Part shown: piece by piece, positions 27,865-37,541 of the stretch
Layout: each line of letters starts with the position of its first letter
How positions within the stretch are numbered: the first letter of the stretch is position 1
Source of the DNA: Neorhodopirellula lusitana
Lineage (GTDB): Bacteria; Planctomycetota; Planctomycetia; Pirellulales; Pirellulaceae
Length of the DNA stretch: 64,000 nt
Reading direction: 5' to 3'
NCBI RefSeq assembly: GCF_900182915.1
Contig: NZ_FXUG01000006.1
Location: 1 to 64,000 of the forward strand
Notes under the pieces: generated by a model
What the model saw: the letters and a program-made list of their open reading frames with translations, nothing else
The model's database searches: none
What the model was told of the DNA's origin: nothing
Program-made: the position numbers and the translations under genes

Positions 27865-29403
27865 ATGGGCGATCCAATTTTGTCGACGAGATTGTTGTTG
27901 GGTCTCAGACTTTTTCAGCGGCATAAGCGGCTCTTTGCTGCTGTTCTTGCGGTCAGTGTCTTGGTGGGTGGATGGGGCTCTGTCACAACCGCCGACGAGC
28001 CTGTTAGCAGTGTCACCAACGGGGCCACCCGCGAAGCTGATCCGGTTGCCAATTCAGGTGAAGACTCCGCTAAGCGGCGACCCAACGTGTTGTTCATCGC
28101 GGTCGATGATCTCAATGACTGGGTGGGATGCCTGGGCGGAAACCCGGACGCGAAGACTCCCAACTTTGATGAGTTTGCCAGGCAGAGCGTGCTGTTTCGC
28201 AACGCCCATTGCCAAGTCGCCTTGTGCAATGCGTCGCGAGTGTCGGTGATGACGGGGATGTACGCATCGACCACGGGCATCTACGCCAACAGTTTGAAGC
28301 ATGCTGGGCCGGTTTATCGGTCGGCCCAGCAGTTGCCGCTTTGGTTCGGTGAAAACGGTTACCGGACCATGTGCATGGGCAAGATCTATCACAATGATCA
28401 CGGCAAGAAGGCCTACTGGGATGAGGTCGGGCCGAAGACGCTTCGCTGGGGACCAGAGCCTCCTAACGGGCGGCAATTCACGGAACGATTTGGTGATCGT
28501 GTTCAAGATTCATTGGCTTGGGCGGCCTTGGATATCGAGCCGGGTGAGATGCCCGATGAGCAAATCGCGACCTGGGCAAAGCAACAGTTGGACAAAGATC
28601 ACGAACAGCCCTTCTTCTTGGCCCTGGGCTTTTATAAGCCTCACACCCCGATGACGGCTCCCAAGCGGTACTTTGATCTGTTTGACCGTGACAAGTTGAC
28701 GATGCCCGAAGTGCTTGAGGATGACTTAGACGATGTGCCGGAGATCGGACGCCGTTGGGTGCTCGATCGCAGCGAAATTATCGCTGACGAGGCAGTCGAT
28801 TTGTACAGCCCTACCTATCGACGCGAGCTGGTGCACGCCTACCACGCCTGCGTTGCCTTGACGGACGACTGTGTTGGTCAGGTGCTTTCCCACTTGAAAA
28901 ATAGTCGCCATCACGACGACACCATTGTTGTGTTGTGGTCCGACCATGGTTGGCATCTCGGTGAAAAGGGCCACTGGCGAAAGTGGATGCCGTGGGAAGA
29001 ATCCACTCGTAGCTTCTTGGCCGTCCGCGTGCCCGGATTGACCGCCGACGGCAGCGTGTGCGATCGGACTGTTGGGTTGATCGATATCTTTCCAACGCTC
29101 GCCGAGCTGTGTGATTTGGATGCCCCTGAACAACTCGAAGGTGAAAGCTTTCGACACCTGTTGGTGGATCCCCAAGGGGAATGGAATCGACCTGCGTTGA
29201 CATCAACGAAAGCCGGCAACCATACGGTTCGGTCGGACCGTTGGCGTTACATTCGGTATCGCGACGGTTCAGAAGAGCTCTACGACCACTCCAAGGATCC
29301 GAATGAATGGACCAACCTTGCCAGTCATCCCGAGCTACATGAAGTCAAAGTTCAGCACGCCCAATGGATCGACACCCTGACGGCAGGGGAAGTAATCAAA
29401 TGA
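27865..29403 (+). CDS. Exported sulfatase, iduronate-2-sulfatase-like (CNASR motif)
   Basis: The 512-residue protein from ATG 27865 (a GTG at 27850 is also open) has a hydrophobic export segment (LFAAVLAVSVLVGGWGSV). PNVLFIAVDDLNDWVGCLGG follows, and then the signature C121-N-A-S-R125 with VSVMTGMYASTTGIY. LGFYKPHTPMTAP and VLWSDHGWHLGEKGHW complete the iduronate-2-sulfatase-like core. The usual Pro at position 3 of C-x-P-x-R is Ala, which is tolerated in some family members. It is a paralogue of the sulfatase at 10859-12328. Its stop overlaps the next sulfatase's ATG (ATGA), so the two are translationally coupled. Confidence 0.9.
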   Translation: MGDPILSTRLLLGLRLFQRHKRLFAAVLAVSVLVGGWGSVTTADEPVSSVTNGATREADPVANSGEDSAKRRPNVLFIAVDDLNDWVGCLGGNPDAKTPNFDEFARQSVLFRNAHCQVALCNASRVSVMTGMYASTTGIYANSLKHAGPVYRSAQQLPLWFGENGYRTMCMGKIYHNDHGKKAYWDEVGPKTLRWGPEPPNGRQFTERFGDRVQDSLAWAALDIEPGEMPDEQIATWAKQQLDKDHEQPFFLALGFYKPHTPMTAPKRYFDLFDRDKLTMPEVLEDDLDDVPEIGRRWVLDRSEIIADEAVDLYSPTYRRELVHAYHACVALTDDCVGQVLSHLKNSRHHDDTIVVLWSDHGWHLGEKGHWRKWMPWEESTRSFLAVRVPGLTADGSVCDRTVGLIDIFPTLAELCDLDAPEQLEGESFRHLLVDPQGEWNRPALTSTKAGNHTVRSDRWRYIRYRDGSEELYDHSKDPNEWTNLASHPELHEVKVQHAQWIDTLTAGEVIK

Positions 29404-30887
29404 TGCATCTCAATACAATGAAACGAATCGGCTTGCTTGTTGGGCTGTTGATCGGCTTGTCTAGTTTACTGGGCGGTGGTGAGTCTGCCTTGAACGCAGC
29501 CGAAACGCCCAAGGCTGAGGAGAGCAAGGCCAAGAAGAGTCAAGACAGTGCACCGCGTCCCAACGTGATCATGCTGATGAGTGACGATCAGGGCTGGGGC
29601 GATGTCGGCTTCAACGGTAACGAGGACATTCACACACCCAACATGGATGCCATGGCGGCCGGTGGAATGCGTCTGGATCGCTTCTATGCCGCCGCGCCGC
29701 TTTGCTCGCCGACGCGTGGCAGTTGCCTGACGGGACGCTACCCTTTTCGTTTCGGGATTCTCGCTGCTCACACGGGTGGAATGCGGGTCGGTGAAAAAAC
29801 GATCCCAGAACTGCTGAAGAAGCGTGACTACCGAACCGCCTTCTTTGGTAAATGGCACATCGGTTGGGTAAAGCAAGAAGACGCGGGGTCGCGAGGGTTC
29901 TTTTCACCACCGTCGCAACACGGTTTTGATCAGCACTTCGCCACCACCAGCGCGGTGCCGACTTGGGATCCCACTATCACGCCCGAAAATTGGGATAGCT
30001 GGGGCAACAAGCCCGGCGAGCCTTGGAAAGGTGGCTTCCCTTATGTTGAAAACGGCGTCGAGGCGACCGAGAATTTATCCGGCGACGATAGCCGGGTCAT
30101 CATGGATCGCGTGATTCCGTTTATTGAAGAGAATCAAGACCATCCGTTTTTGGCGACGGTGTGGTTTCACGCTCCGCACGAGCCAGTCGTCGCGGGTGAG
30201 GAATACAAAAAGCGTTATTCGAAATTTGGTCAGTCTCGCCAGAACTACTATGGCTGCATCACGGCGATGGACGAACAAATTGGTCGTTTGCGGGCCAAGC
30301 TGCGTGAGCTGGGGCTCGAAAAGAACACGATCGTGTTCTTTTGCAGCGACAATGGACCCTCGGACGGCTTGGCAAAAAAGGGTGTCGCATCGGCGGGGCC
30401 GTTTCGTGGCCACAAGCACACCATGTATGAAGGCGGTGTCTTGGTGCCAGCGTGTGTGGAGTGGCCCGGTGTGATTCCTGAGGGAACTTCCAGCAAGGCT
30501 CGCTGCTCGACAGTCGATTTCTTGCCAACGATTGCAGACGTGTGCGGTGTTGAGTCCGAAATCAAAAGCACTTTGCCAATTGACGGTGTCAACCTGATGT
30601 CGCTGTTGACTGGAAAGGCAGACGATCTGGATCGCGAGCTGTTCTTTGGATACCGCCGGCTGTATCAGGGTACCGACGGAAAGGCGATCATTTCGGGGAA
30701 CTGGAAGTTGCTTCAGGAAGCCAAAAAGAGTGCAAAGCGATATCTCTTTGATCTCAGTAGTGACCCGTATGAGCAAAACGATTTGTCGCACGAGTTTCCT
30801 GAACGCGCGGCCGTTTTGAGCCAGAAACTCCAGGAAATCGAAGCCAGTTGCCAACGCAGCCGAGACGGTGCCGACTATCGTTATTAA
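29400..30887 (+). CDS. Secreted arylsulfatase-type sulfatase
   Basis: The 495-residue protein starts at ATG 29400, sharing bases with the TGA of the preceding sulfatase. A signal segment (IGLLVGLLIGLSSLLGGGESALNA) is followed by PNVIMLMSDDQGWGDVGF. The signature C102-S-P-T-R106 comes next with GSCLTGRYPFRFG, then FFGKWHIGW and VFFCSDNGPSDG. This is a canonical arylsulfatase layout with intact catalytic signature. Being coupled to an iduronate-2-sulfatase-like enzyme, the pair probably removes two different sulfates from one polysaccharide. ATG 29403 or 29418 are alternative starts. Confidence 0.93.
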   Translation: MMHLNTMKRIGLLVGLLIGLSSLLGGGESALNAAETPKAEESKAKKSQDSAPRPNVIMLMSDDQGWGDVGFNGNEDIHTPNMDAMAAGGMRLDRFYAAAPLCSPTRGSCLTGRYPFRFGILAAHTGGMRVGEKTIPELLKKRDYRTAFFGKWHIGWVKQEDAGSRGFFSPPSQHGFDQHFATTSAVPTWDPTITPENWDSWGNKPGEPWKGGFPYVENGVEATENLSGDDSRVIMDRVIPFIEENQDHPFLATVWFHAPHEPVVAGEEYKKRYSKFGQSRQNYYGCITAMDEQIGRLRAKLRELGLEKNTIVFFCSDNGPSDGLAKKGVASAGPFRGHKHTMYEGGVLVPACVEWPGVIPEGTSSKARCSTVDFLPTIADVCGVESEIKSTLPIDGVNLMSLLTGKADDLDRELFFGYRRLYQGTDGKAIISGNWKLLQEAKKSAKRYLFDLSSDPYEQNDLSHEFPERAAVLSQKLQEIEASCQRSRDGADYRY

Positions 30888-31221
30888 TGGTTCGTCACTG
30901 CGGTGGTTGATCAAAACGAGTACGATTCGCTGAGGACAATCCGCCGAGAGTGATCGGATCGGAGGGCGTGTTGATGATCAGGAAGATCGCGAGAAGCAGA
31001 TTGCCATCTCGCCGTCATAAATCCTTCGATCTGACATCGCAATTTCCCGAATTGCACTGGCGTTTTGGACTCGAAATTAGCTATGCAGGACGTTCGAAGG
31101 TGAGTTCCAGGACGGGATCACCGTTTATTATCAAGAAACGCACAACGATTTGGAACGCATTTCACGGCAACTTTCGTGAAAGCAAGCGTTCTTGAATCGC
31201 CACCGGCAGGGAGAGACCGCT
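30888..31221. other. Intergenic region, nothing recognised
   Basis: This 334-base gap lies between the second plus-strand sulfatase and the L,D-transpeptidase. An 81-codon open frame (30950-31195) has no ribosome binding site or motif and is probably not a gene. Confidence 0.5.
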
Positions 31222-32490
31222 GTGCAAACGCTCAAGACAGCCGCCATTGTTGTCCTATTGATGACCGTGATCTACGGAGCGTATGTGTCGATGACGACAC
31301 CACCGGATCCGTTGCCACCCAGTGTTCAGTCGATGCTGGTCGAATCCGGGATCGATGAATTTCCGGACGATTTCGCGGACTTCGGAATCGATTCTGGCGT
31401 CCCAGAAGGCTTGCAAGGTGTTGGCACCGACACGTTAGCCCAGGCGGAAACCGCGTTAGTTGATCCGATGGCCGCCCTCGAAAATACGGGCGGTGTCGAC
31501 TTCGCGTCGGTTGATCAAACTTTCGCCGACGTTCCTGCCAATTTGGGCAACGCGTTAGCTGACGATCCTGCAAATTCGTTCCGGATGAGTGACCAGGACG
31601 CTTCGCGAATGGCAGGCCAAGCCGCTCGTCTGCCAGAAGTGGGCATGACGAGCGGGACCATGATCACTCCGGACCCCAACCAAAACTATCAATCGACTGG
31701 ATCCGAATTCGAACTTCCCGATCCGACCACCGCTGCTCTTTCGAGCCAGGGAGCCGCCCCGTTGGCTCCAGTTCGCAATTCCAGTGACGTCGCCGCTGCG
31801 GGATTGGCCAACGCCATCTCAACAGCCGATCGTCAGTATCAATCGGACCGTCGCCGAGAAGCACTCGCCACGCTCAGTCTATTTTACGAAACACCGAATC
31901 TGACCAGTGACCAACGCGAACAACTGTTGATCCGCTTGGATCCACTGGCCCGTGAAGTGATCTACTCGCCGGAGCATTTGCTCGAGTCGCCTCATCGAGT
32001 CGGCCCCAATGAAACATTGATGGACGTTGCCGAAAAGTACGACGTGCCGTGGCAATTGCTTGCCAACATCAATGGCGTCTCGGATCCAGTAACCGTATTG
32101 CCCGGAACCGATCTGAAAGTGCTTCGAGGCCCGTTCCGAGCGGACGTTGATCTGACCAACCAAGAGCTGACATTGTTCTTAGGTGACCTGTACGCTGGGC
32201 GTTTTCCGGTCGGTATCGGTAGCGATCCTGTTCCGCGAGCGGGTGCCTACACCATCCAAGAAAAGAACTCGGCGAAGACCTACTACGACATGTCGGGGAA
32301 TCCTGTCCCACCTGGAAACGCTCGCAACCCATACGGTTCAATGTGGATCGACCTGGGTGGTGGGCTTAGCCTACACGGCAGTCCCAGTGCGGACCGAGCA
32401 ACCGATCAAGGTTGCATCAGCATCGCGGGGAGCTATTCCCGCGACGTCTTTGGAATCTTATCCGAAGGTTCGTCGGTCACCATTCGCTAA
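31222..32490 (+). CDS. Membrane-anchored LysM / L,D-transpeptidase (YkuD domain)
   Basis: The protein is 422 residues from GTG 31222, which has a GGGAGAG stretch about 6-12 bases ahead; a TTG at 31192 is the only longer start. An N-terminal membrane helix (TAAIVVLLMTVIYGAYVSM) anchors it. A long acidic, low-complexity linker and a helical TPR-like segment follow. A LysM-type domain (HRVGPNETLMDVAEKYDVPWQLLANINGV) and a YkuD catalytic domain complete it. The YkuD motif is LHGSPSADRATDQGCISI, with the conserved His and catalytic Cys. L,D-transpeptidases cross-link peptidoglycan or attach proteins to it, which is relevant to the debated planctomycete cell wall. It is convergent with the DUF1501 gene. 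Confidence 0.9.
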   Translation: MQTLKTAAIVVLLMTVIYGAYVSMTTPPDPLPPSVQSMLVESGIDEFPDDFADFGIDSGVPEGLQGVGTDTLAQAETALVDPMAALENTGGVDFASVDQTFADVPANLGNALADDPANSFRMSDQDASRMAGQAARLPEVGMTSGTMITPDPNQNYQSTGSEFELPDPTTAALSSQGAAPLAPVRNSSDVAAAGLANAISTADRQYQSDRRREALATLSLFYETPNLTSDQREQLLIRLDPLAREVIYSPEHLLESPHRVGPNETLMDVAEKYDVPWQLLANINGVSDPVTVLPGTDLKVLRGPFRADVDLTNQELTLFLGDLYAGRFPVGIGSDPVPRAGAYTIQEKNSAKTYYDMSGNPVPPGNARNPYGSMWIDLGGGLSLHGSPSADRATDQGCISIAGSYSRDVFGILSEGSSVTIR

Positions 32491-32527
32491 GTCGGCCGCT
32501 TCGACCGACGGACTGTTTGAAGCGAAA

Positions 32528-32575
32528 TCCAAGTCTTGAGCTTGGAGGCCGCGAGCTGCCAGGACAGCTACGGCC
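32528..32575. terminator. Two adjacent hairpins between convergent genes
   Basis: TCCAAG-TCTTGAG-CTTGGA (32528-32546) is followed at once by GGCCG-cg-AGCTG-CCAGGA-CAGCT-a-CGGCC (32547-32575). Both sit in the 98-base gap between the stops of the transpeptidase (plus) and DUF1501 (minus) genes. No T-run follows, so factor-independent termination is unproven; the segment could also be a dispersed repeat. Confidence 0.4.
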
Positions 32576-32588
32576 CAGCCTGAATGGC

Positions 32589-34094
32589 CTAGGTTAGGAT
32601 GTCTTTGATCACGTGGCCGTGGACATCAGTTAGCCGGAAGTAGCGACCTTGGAATCGATACGTCAAACGCTCGTGATCGATGCCCAGTAGGTGCAGCATC
32701 GTGGCGTGCAGGTCGTGAACGTGTACCGGATTTTCGGTGATGTTGTAACAAACCTCATCCGTTGCCCCGTAAGTCATACCGGGTTTGACGCCCGCACCGG
32801 CCATCCACAACGAGAAGCACCGTGGGTGGTGGTCTCGCCCGTAGGTCTCGGCGTTCAGCGTTCCTTGGCAATACGAGGTGCGTCCAAACTCGCCACCCCA
32901 CACGACAAGCGTGTCGTCCATCAAGCCCCGTTGCTTCAGGTCGTTGACCAAAGCCGTGGTGGCTTGATCGACATCGCGGCACTGGCCGGGTAGTTGCTTG
33001 GGAAGCGTGAAGTGTTGATCCCAACCCATGTGGAATAGCTGGATGAATCGAACATCTCGCTCGGCTAAACGACGGGCAAGCAAGCAATTGTAGGCGTACG
33101 TCCCGCGTTTCTTGACATCGGGACCGTAAGCATCCAGCACGTGTTGCGGTTCATCGGAAAAGTCAATCAAATCGGGCACGGATGTTTGCATTCGGTAGGC
33201 CAGTTCGTATTGCTGGATCCGCGAATGTATCTCAGGGTCGCCAAACTCTTCGAGTTTGTTTTGGTTGAGTTGTTGGAGGTCATCGAGCATCCGGCGTCGG
33301 GCTTTCGAATCAAAGCCATCCGGGTTGCTTAGATACAAGACCGGATCACCGACGCTCATCAGTTTGACGCCTGCGTAGGTCGAGGGCAGGAAGCCGCTGC
33401 CCCACAATCGATCGTAAAGAGGTTGGCAGTTTGGACGGCCGGTTCCACGCGACACCATCGAGATAAACGTGGGCAGGTTTTCATTGAGTGAACCGAGGCC
33501 GTAGTGAAGCCATGAACCGACACTCGGTCGCCCAGGCAGTTGGTGGCCGCTTTGGAAAAACGTCATTGCGGGGTCATGATTGATCGCCTCGGTATGCATG
33601 GATCGAATCAGGCACATGTCGTCGGCAAGTGTCGAGATCTTGGGGATCAGGTCACTTCCCAATTCCATGCCGCATTCGCCGTGCTTGGCGAACTTGTACC
33701 GCGACCCGGCAATCGGAAACGATTTTTGGCCGGCGGTCATGCCTGTGACGCGTTGATTCATCTCAACAAAGTCACTGAGTTCTTTGCCCTCGTGTTGTTG
33801 CAACGCTGGCTTGTAGTCGAACATTTCTTGCTGGGATGGCGCACCGCTTTGAAACAGGTAAATCACCCGTTTGGCTTTCGGTGGTTTGTGATACTGCTTC
33901 ATGACACCGCTGGGTGCCGGGAAGTCGGAATCGCCGACTCCAGGTGTCAGGGATGAAGCGGCGGGTTCCGCCATCGCGGATTGGTCCATCATCGATGCGA
34001 GTGCGGCAACGCCGACTCCTGAAGCGGATCGACCGAAGAAGTGGCGACGCGTCAGCATCATGCGATGCTCGTTGGCAAGGTCTAGAGATTTCAT
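32589..34094 (-). CDS. DUF1501 protein with TAT signal
   Basis: The 501-residue protein begins with a twin-arginine signal (TRRHFFGRSASGVGVAALASM). It shows the DUF1501 layout: KAKRVIYLFQSGAPSQQEMFDYKP, HGECGMELGSDLIPKI and RSMHTEAINHDPA. VWGGEFGRTSYCQG, GRDHHPRCFSLWMAGAGVKPG and HDLHATMLHLLGIDH follow. DUF1501 belongs to the sulfatase/alkaline-phosphatase-like fold and is almost always paired with a cytochrome-c/DUF1549/DUF1553 protein. Here that gene lies only 9 bases upstream, so the two form one operon. The function of the pair is unknown; a shared role in degrading a polymer outside the cytoplasm is inferred by others from abundance and context. Confidence 0.92.
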   Translation of the reverse strand: MKSLDLANEHRMMLTRRHFFGRSASGVGVAALASMMDQSAMAEPAASSLTPGVGDSDFPAPSGVMKQYHKPPKAKRVIYLFQSGAPSQQEMFDYKPALQQHEGKELSDFVEMNQRVTGMTAGQKSFPIAGSRYKFAKHGECGMELGSDLIPKISTLADDMCLIRSMHTEAINHDPAMTFFQSGHQLPGRPSVGSWLHYGLGSLNENLPTFISMVSRGTGRPNCQPLYDRLWGSGFLPSTYAGVKLMSVGDPVLYLSNPDGFDSKARRRMLDDLQQLNQNKLEEFGDPEIHSRIQQYELAYRMQTSVPDLIDFSDEPQHVLDAYGPDVKKRGTYAYNCLLARRLAERDVRFIQLFHMGWDQHFTLPKQLPGQCRDVDQATTALVNDLKQRGLMDDTLVVWGGEFGRTSYCQGTLNAETYGRDHHPRCFSLWMAGAGVKPGMTYGATDEVCYNITENPVHVHDLHATMLHLLGIDHERLTYRFQGRYFRLTDVHGHVIKDILT

Positions 34095-34103
34095 GGCGTC
34101 CCT

Positions 34104-37100
34104 TTATTCAACAGTTACGAATTCGTCGGTGTTCAGAATTAAATGCGCGACCGCGGTCATCGCAGCAAGGTGATCTGGCGCAATATCAGCGGCCGGCTTG
34201 GAGTCGCCAATCGCGAGCAGTGCTTTCGCTGCATCTGGATCATCGGCGTAGTACTGCCGGTAGTAATCCAGACTGTTCGCCATGATTTTCAGCGTACTGG
34301 GTGCAGGCTTTTTAGCGATTGCCAGACGAGCCATTTGTTCGAGTTGCACATCTTGGGATGCACCGGTTTTAAGCACCCGCTCGGCTAGATTACGAGCGGC
34401 TTCGATGAACGTGGGATCATTCATCAAGACCAGTGCTTGAAGGGGTGTGTTGGTGCGACGGACACGCACATTGCAAACCTCTCGGCCACTGGCGTCGAAG
34501 ATTGTTTGCCGAGGCGGATTGACGGCTCGTTTCCAATACGAGTACATGCTTTTGCGATAGAGGTTGTCGCCTTTGTCCGGTGTGTAACGCGTGCCAGCAT
34601 TTGCTGCCACGCTCTCCCACAAACCGCTGGGTTGATAAGGCTTGACCGATGGGCCCCCGACTCGGTCATTGGCGATGCCAGCGACTTGCAAGGCGATGTC
34701 ACGGATCACGAATCCGTCGGCACGGTAGCGTGGTCCACGGCATACCAATCGATTGGACGGATCCATCTCTTGGAGTTGATCGTTCTGTTTCGAAGTTTGC
34801 CCGAACGCAGCACTGGTGACGATCAAACGATGCATCGCTTGAACGTCCCATCCGGAATCGATAAATCGAACCGCCAACCAATCCAGTAGTTCAGGGTGGC
34901 TTGGCATCTCGCCTTGCAGTCCGAAGTCCTCGGATGTCTTCACCAGTCCGACTCCGAAATGCGACTGCCAGATTCGATTGACGGTCACGCGGGCGGTCAG
35001 TGGATTGTCGGCTGACACGATCCAGCGAGCCAGTTCAAGGCGGTCTTTCGGTTGGGCGGCGTCGGGTGACGCAAGTAATGCTGCAGGAACACCACGCGGC
35101 AGTGGATCGTCTTTAATGGGTTGGTCGTACTGTCCACGGTCGAGCAGGTAAGCGGGTTGTGGCGTTCCCTCTCGTTCGTTCATCACCATCACGGAAACCC
35201 GTGGTCCGGCGTGTGCGGTCAGTTCGCGATTTGCCGTGTCGAGTTCACGTTTCGCCAAGAGGGTTGGTTCATCAATTTTGCGATAGAAATTGCGTATCTG
35301 ATTTCGATCGCGATTGGACCGTTTGTCGGCCGACTTTAGGAGGAGCGATTTGATCTGGTCGCAGAGGGGATTCTTAGCCTGTTTTGCGTCGATCGGTGCA
35401 TCGGAACGATCAATGGCCAGTTTTCCGATCACATGTTTGGGAAACGGGCTCGCGAAATGGAGTGTCAACGTGATGGCTTCGTCGTCATTCATGTCAATCG
35501 GTTTCTTGAGCGTCAGCTCGGCTGAAACGCTTTCGGCTTTGGGATCGGAACCCGAGATGGCCCAACCTGACGCTGGATCGCTGTCGATGGCCTTCGCTGC
35601 CTCGTATCCACTTTGTTCAAAAGAGGCGGAGATTCCAGCAACTGGCACGCTTCGATTCGCGATCGCGATCTTGCAATCCGTCAGTACAAAGTTTCCATTT
35701 TCGCTAGGGGATCGTTTGTTTGGTGCCCCGAAACGTTCGTCAACAATGGCATTGAGCCGGATTGAGGTTGTTCCGGTCAAGTTTTGGCTCAACGTAATGG
35801 CATAGGTGAGGTTGCCAGCACCGTCGCCTCTGTATTCGACGGTTGCGTCATCGTTCACTCGAAGTTCGCCATCGCCGACTAATTGGGTATCGCGAATGGT
35901 TGCGGATTCCCATTGGGTTTCAGGGGTGGATTGAAGTTCGGTGCGAGTCTGTTTTATCCACTCGTTCATTCGTTTATCGAAAGTCTTATTGGCTTGACCG
36001 ACCGCTTTGTTGGCCAGGTCGACTTGCGCGATCTTGTCCAATACACCCGCCTTCACTTCGACCATGGGAGACAGTGACGGGAGCGTCGGTTTGGCGTCCA
36101 CGCCCCTGCCGATACCTCGTTCGCCGATGTTATTGAAGTAGCCATAGAACTGATAGAACTCGCGTTGCGAGATCGGATCGTACTTGTGGTCATGGCAACG
36201 GGTGCATCCCATTGTTAACCCCAAGAATACGGTGCCGGTGGTCTCCACGCGATCGATCACGTTTTCGACGAAAAACTCGTCCGCCAAAGCACCGCCTTCT
36301 GCGTTTTGACGGTGATTGCGATTGAATGCGGTCGCTAGACGCTGGCCATCGGTCGCGTCGGGGAGCATATCGCCAGCAAGTTGCTGGATCGTGAACTGGT
36401 CGAATGGCATGTTGTTGTGAAAGGCTTGAATCACCCAGTCCCGCCACGGCCAATTCGTACGTCCCGAATCGTTTTGGTACCCATCGGTGTCAGCGTAGCG
36501 GGCTGCGTCCAGCCAAAGCAGTGTTTGTCGTTCGGCGTAGTGCATCGTTGACATCAATTCGTCCACCGCTTCGGCGAACGCGAGATCGGTTGGGTCAGCC
36601 AGGAACCGACGTTGGATGTCTTCGCTGGGCAGTCGTCCGGTCAGTGTCATTGCGACGCGTCGGAGTCGAGTGGCTGGGTCGGCGGGTGGCGAAGGTGCCA
36701 ATTGGTGCTCAACGAGTTTCCTGGCGATGAACGCATCGATCGGGTTGTTGGACCAACGCTTGACCGTCTCGGGTGACCAGTTCGAGTTTGGCAGCACATC
36801 TGTGGGAACGTTGTCGGGGTCGGGACGTTGGAATGCCCAGTGCCCTTCATAGGCAGCTCCTTGGGCGACCCACCGTTCTAGGATTTGTTTTTCTTCGTCG
36901 CTGAGTGATCGGTTGCTATCGGGCGGCGGCATCATGTCCGACTCATCTTCGCTGCGAATTCGCGCGATTAGCTCGCTCGCGTCCAAGTCGCCGGGAACCA
37001 CGCCGGCGTACCCGCCCAGGTCTTCAAGCAAGTGTTCTTGGCTGTCCAAACGGAATGCGGAATCCTGGTTGTCCGCATCTGGACCATGACAATGAAAGCA

Positions 37101-37271
37101 GCGGTCGGACAGGATGGGACGCACCTGACTGCTGAAGTCAACGGTTTCGTCCTCTGCGGCCGAAGTTGGGCCAATGGAAACGAAACTCCAGCACGCTAGG
37201 CACAAACAAACCAAAAGCAAACGATTTGCCCCGTTCTGTTCTGGGGGATCGCTAGAACGAAAATTCTGCAT
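34104..37271 (-). CDS. Planctomycete cytochrome C / DUF1549 / DUF1553 protein
   Basis: The 1055-residue exported protein has a signal peptide (LLLVCLCLACWSFVSIGPTSAAE). A planctomycete-type cytochrome c site follows: RPILSDRCFHCHGPDADNQDS, with heme-binding CFHCH. DUF1549 has NPIDAFIARKLVEHQL, LWLDAARYADTDGYQNDSGR and TMGCTRCHDHKYDPIS, a second CxxCH. A carbohydrate-binding-like middle section comes next. DUF1553 has RLELARWIVSADNPLTARV, NRIWQSHFGVGLVKTSEDFG and TPLQALVLMNDPTF. Two heme sites suggest electron transfer. It is the first gene of the operon with DUF1501. A divergent ECF sigma factor starts about 270 bases away and may control it. Confidence 0.93.
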   Translation of the reverse strand: MQNFRSSDPPEQNGANRLLLVCLCLACWSFVSIGPTSAAEDETVDFSSQVRPILSDRCFHCHGPDADNQDSAFRLDSQEHLLEDLGGYAGVVPGDLDASELIARIRSEDESDMMPPPDSNRSLSDEEKQILERWVAQGAAYEGHWAFQRPDPDNVPTDVLPNSNWSPETVKRWSNNPIDAFIARKLVEHQLAPSPPADPATRLRRVAMTLTGRLPSEDIQRRFLADPTDLAFAEAVDELMSTMHYAERQTLLWLDAARYADTDGYQNDSGRTNWPWRDWVIQAFHNNMPFDQFTIQQLAGDMLPDATDGQRLATAFNRNHRQNAEGGALADEFFVENVIDRVETTGTVFLGLTMGCTRCHDHKYDPISQREFYQFYGYFNNIGERGIGRGVDAKPTLPSLSPMVEVKAGVLDKIAQVDLANKAVGQANKTFDKRMNEWIKQTRTELQSTPETQWESATIRDTQLVGDGELRVNDDATVEYRGDGAGNLTYAITLSQNLTGTTSIRLNAIVDERFGAPNKRSPSENGNFVLTDCKIAIANRSVPVAGISASFEQSGYEAAKAIDSDPASGWAISGSDPKAESVSAELTLKKPIDMNDDEAITLTLHFASPFPKHVIGKLAIDRSDAPIDAKQAKNPLCDQIKSLLLKSADKRSNRDRNQIRNFYRKIDEPTLLAKRELDTANRELTAHAGPRVSVMVMNEREGTPQPAYLLDRGQYDQPIKDDPLPRGVPAALLASPDAAQPKDRLELARWIVSADNPLTARVTVNRIWQSHFGVGLVKTSEDFGLQGEMPSHPELLDWLAVRFIDSGWDVQAMHRLIVTSAAFGQTSKQNDQLQEMDPSNRLVCRGPRYRADGFVIRDIALQVAGIANDRVGGPSVKPYQPSGLWESVAANAGTRYTPDKGDNLYRKSMYSYWKRAVNPPRQTIFDASGREVCNVRVRRTNTPLQALVLMNDPTFIEAARNLAERVLKTGASQDVQLEQMARLAIAKKPAPSTLKIMANSLDYYRQYYADDPDAAKALLAIGDSKPAADIAPDHLAAMTAVAHLILNTDEFVTVE

Positions 37272-37541
37272 ATGTAGCTGACCTAGGCGGGGAGTCGGCG
37301 GCGAGTCTTGATGTGGTGGGCAGACTCGGTCGGGTGGGAATCACTGTTTTCCGGGGGGTGACGCCGAAAAGTTGCGATGGAGACCAAATGTTATAGGACA
37401 TACTCCCGCAAACTCCAAAACATGCCTGCAATTAACTTCAGAAAACGGCGCTTTCTTACGGCTGATTTGCCGGCGAGTGGGAGTGATTTCAATGAAAAGC
37501 AGGCCGAATGTCCGTTTTGGAATTCGAATGATTCTGTCTTT

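Noticed and set aside
30950..31195. 81-codon open frame before the L,D-transpeptidase
   Set aside because: It has no ribosome binding site or motif, and its basic, irregular composition looks like chance in a high-GC genome.
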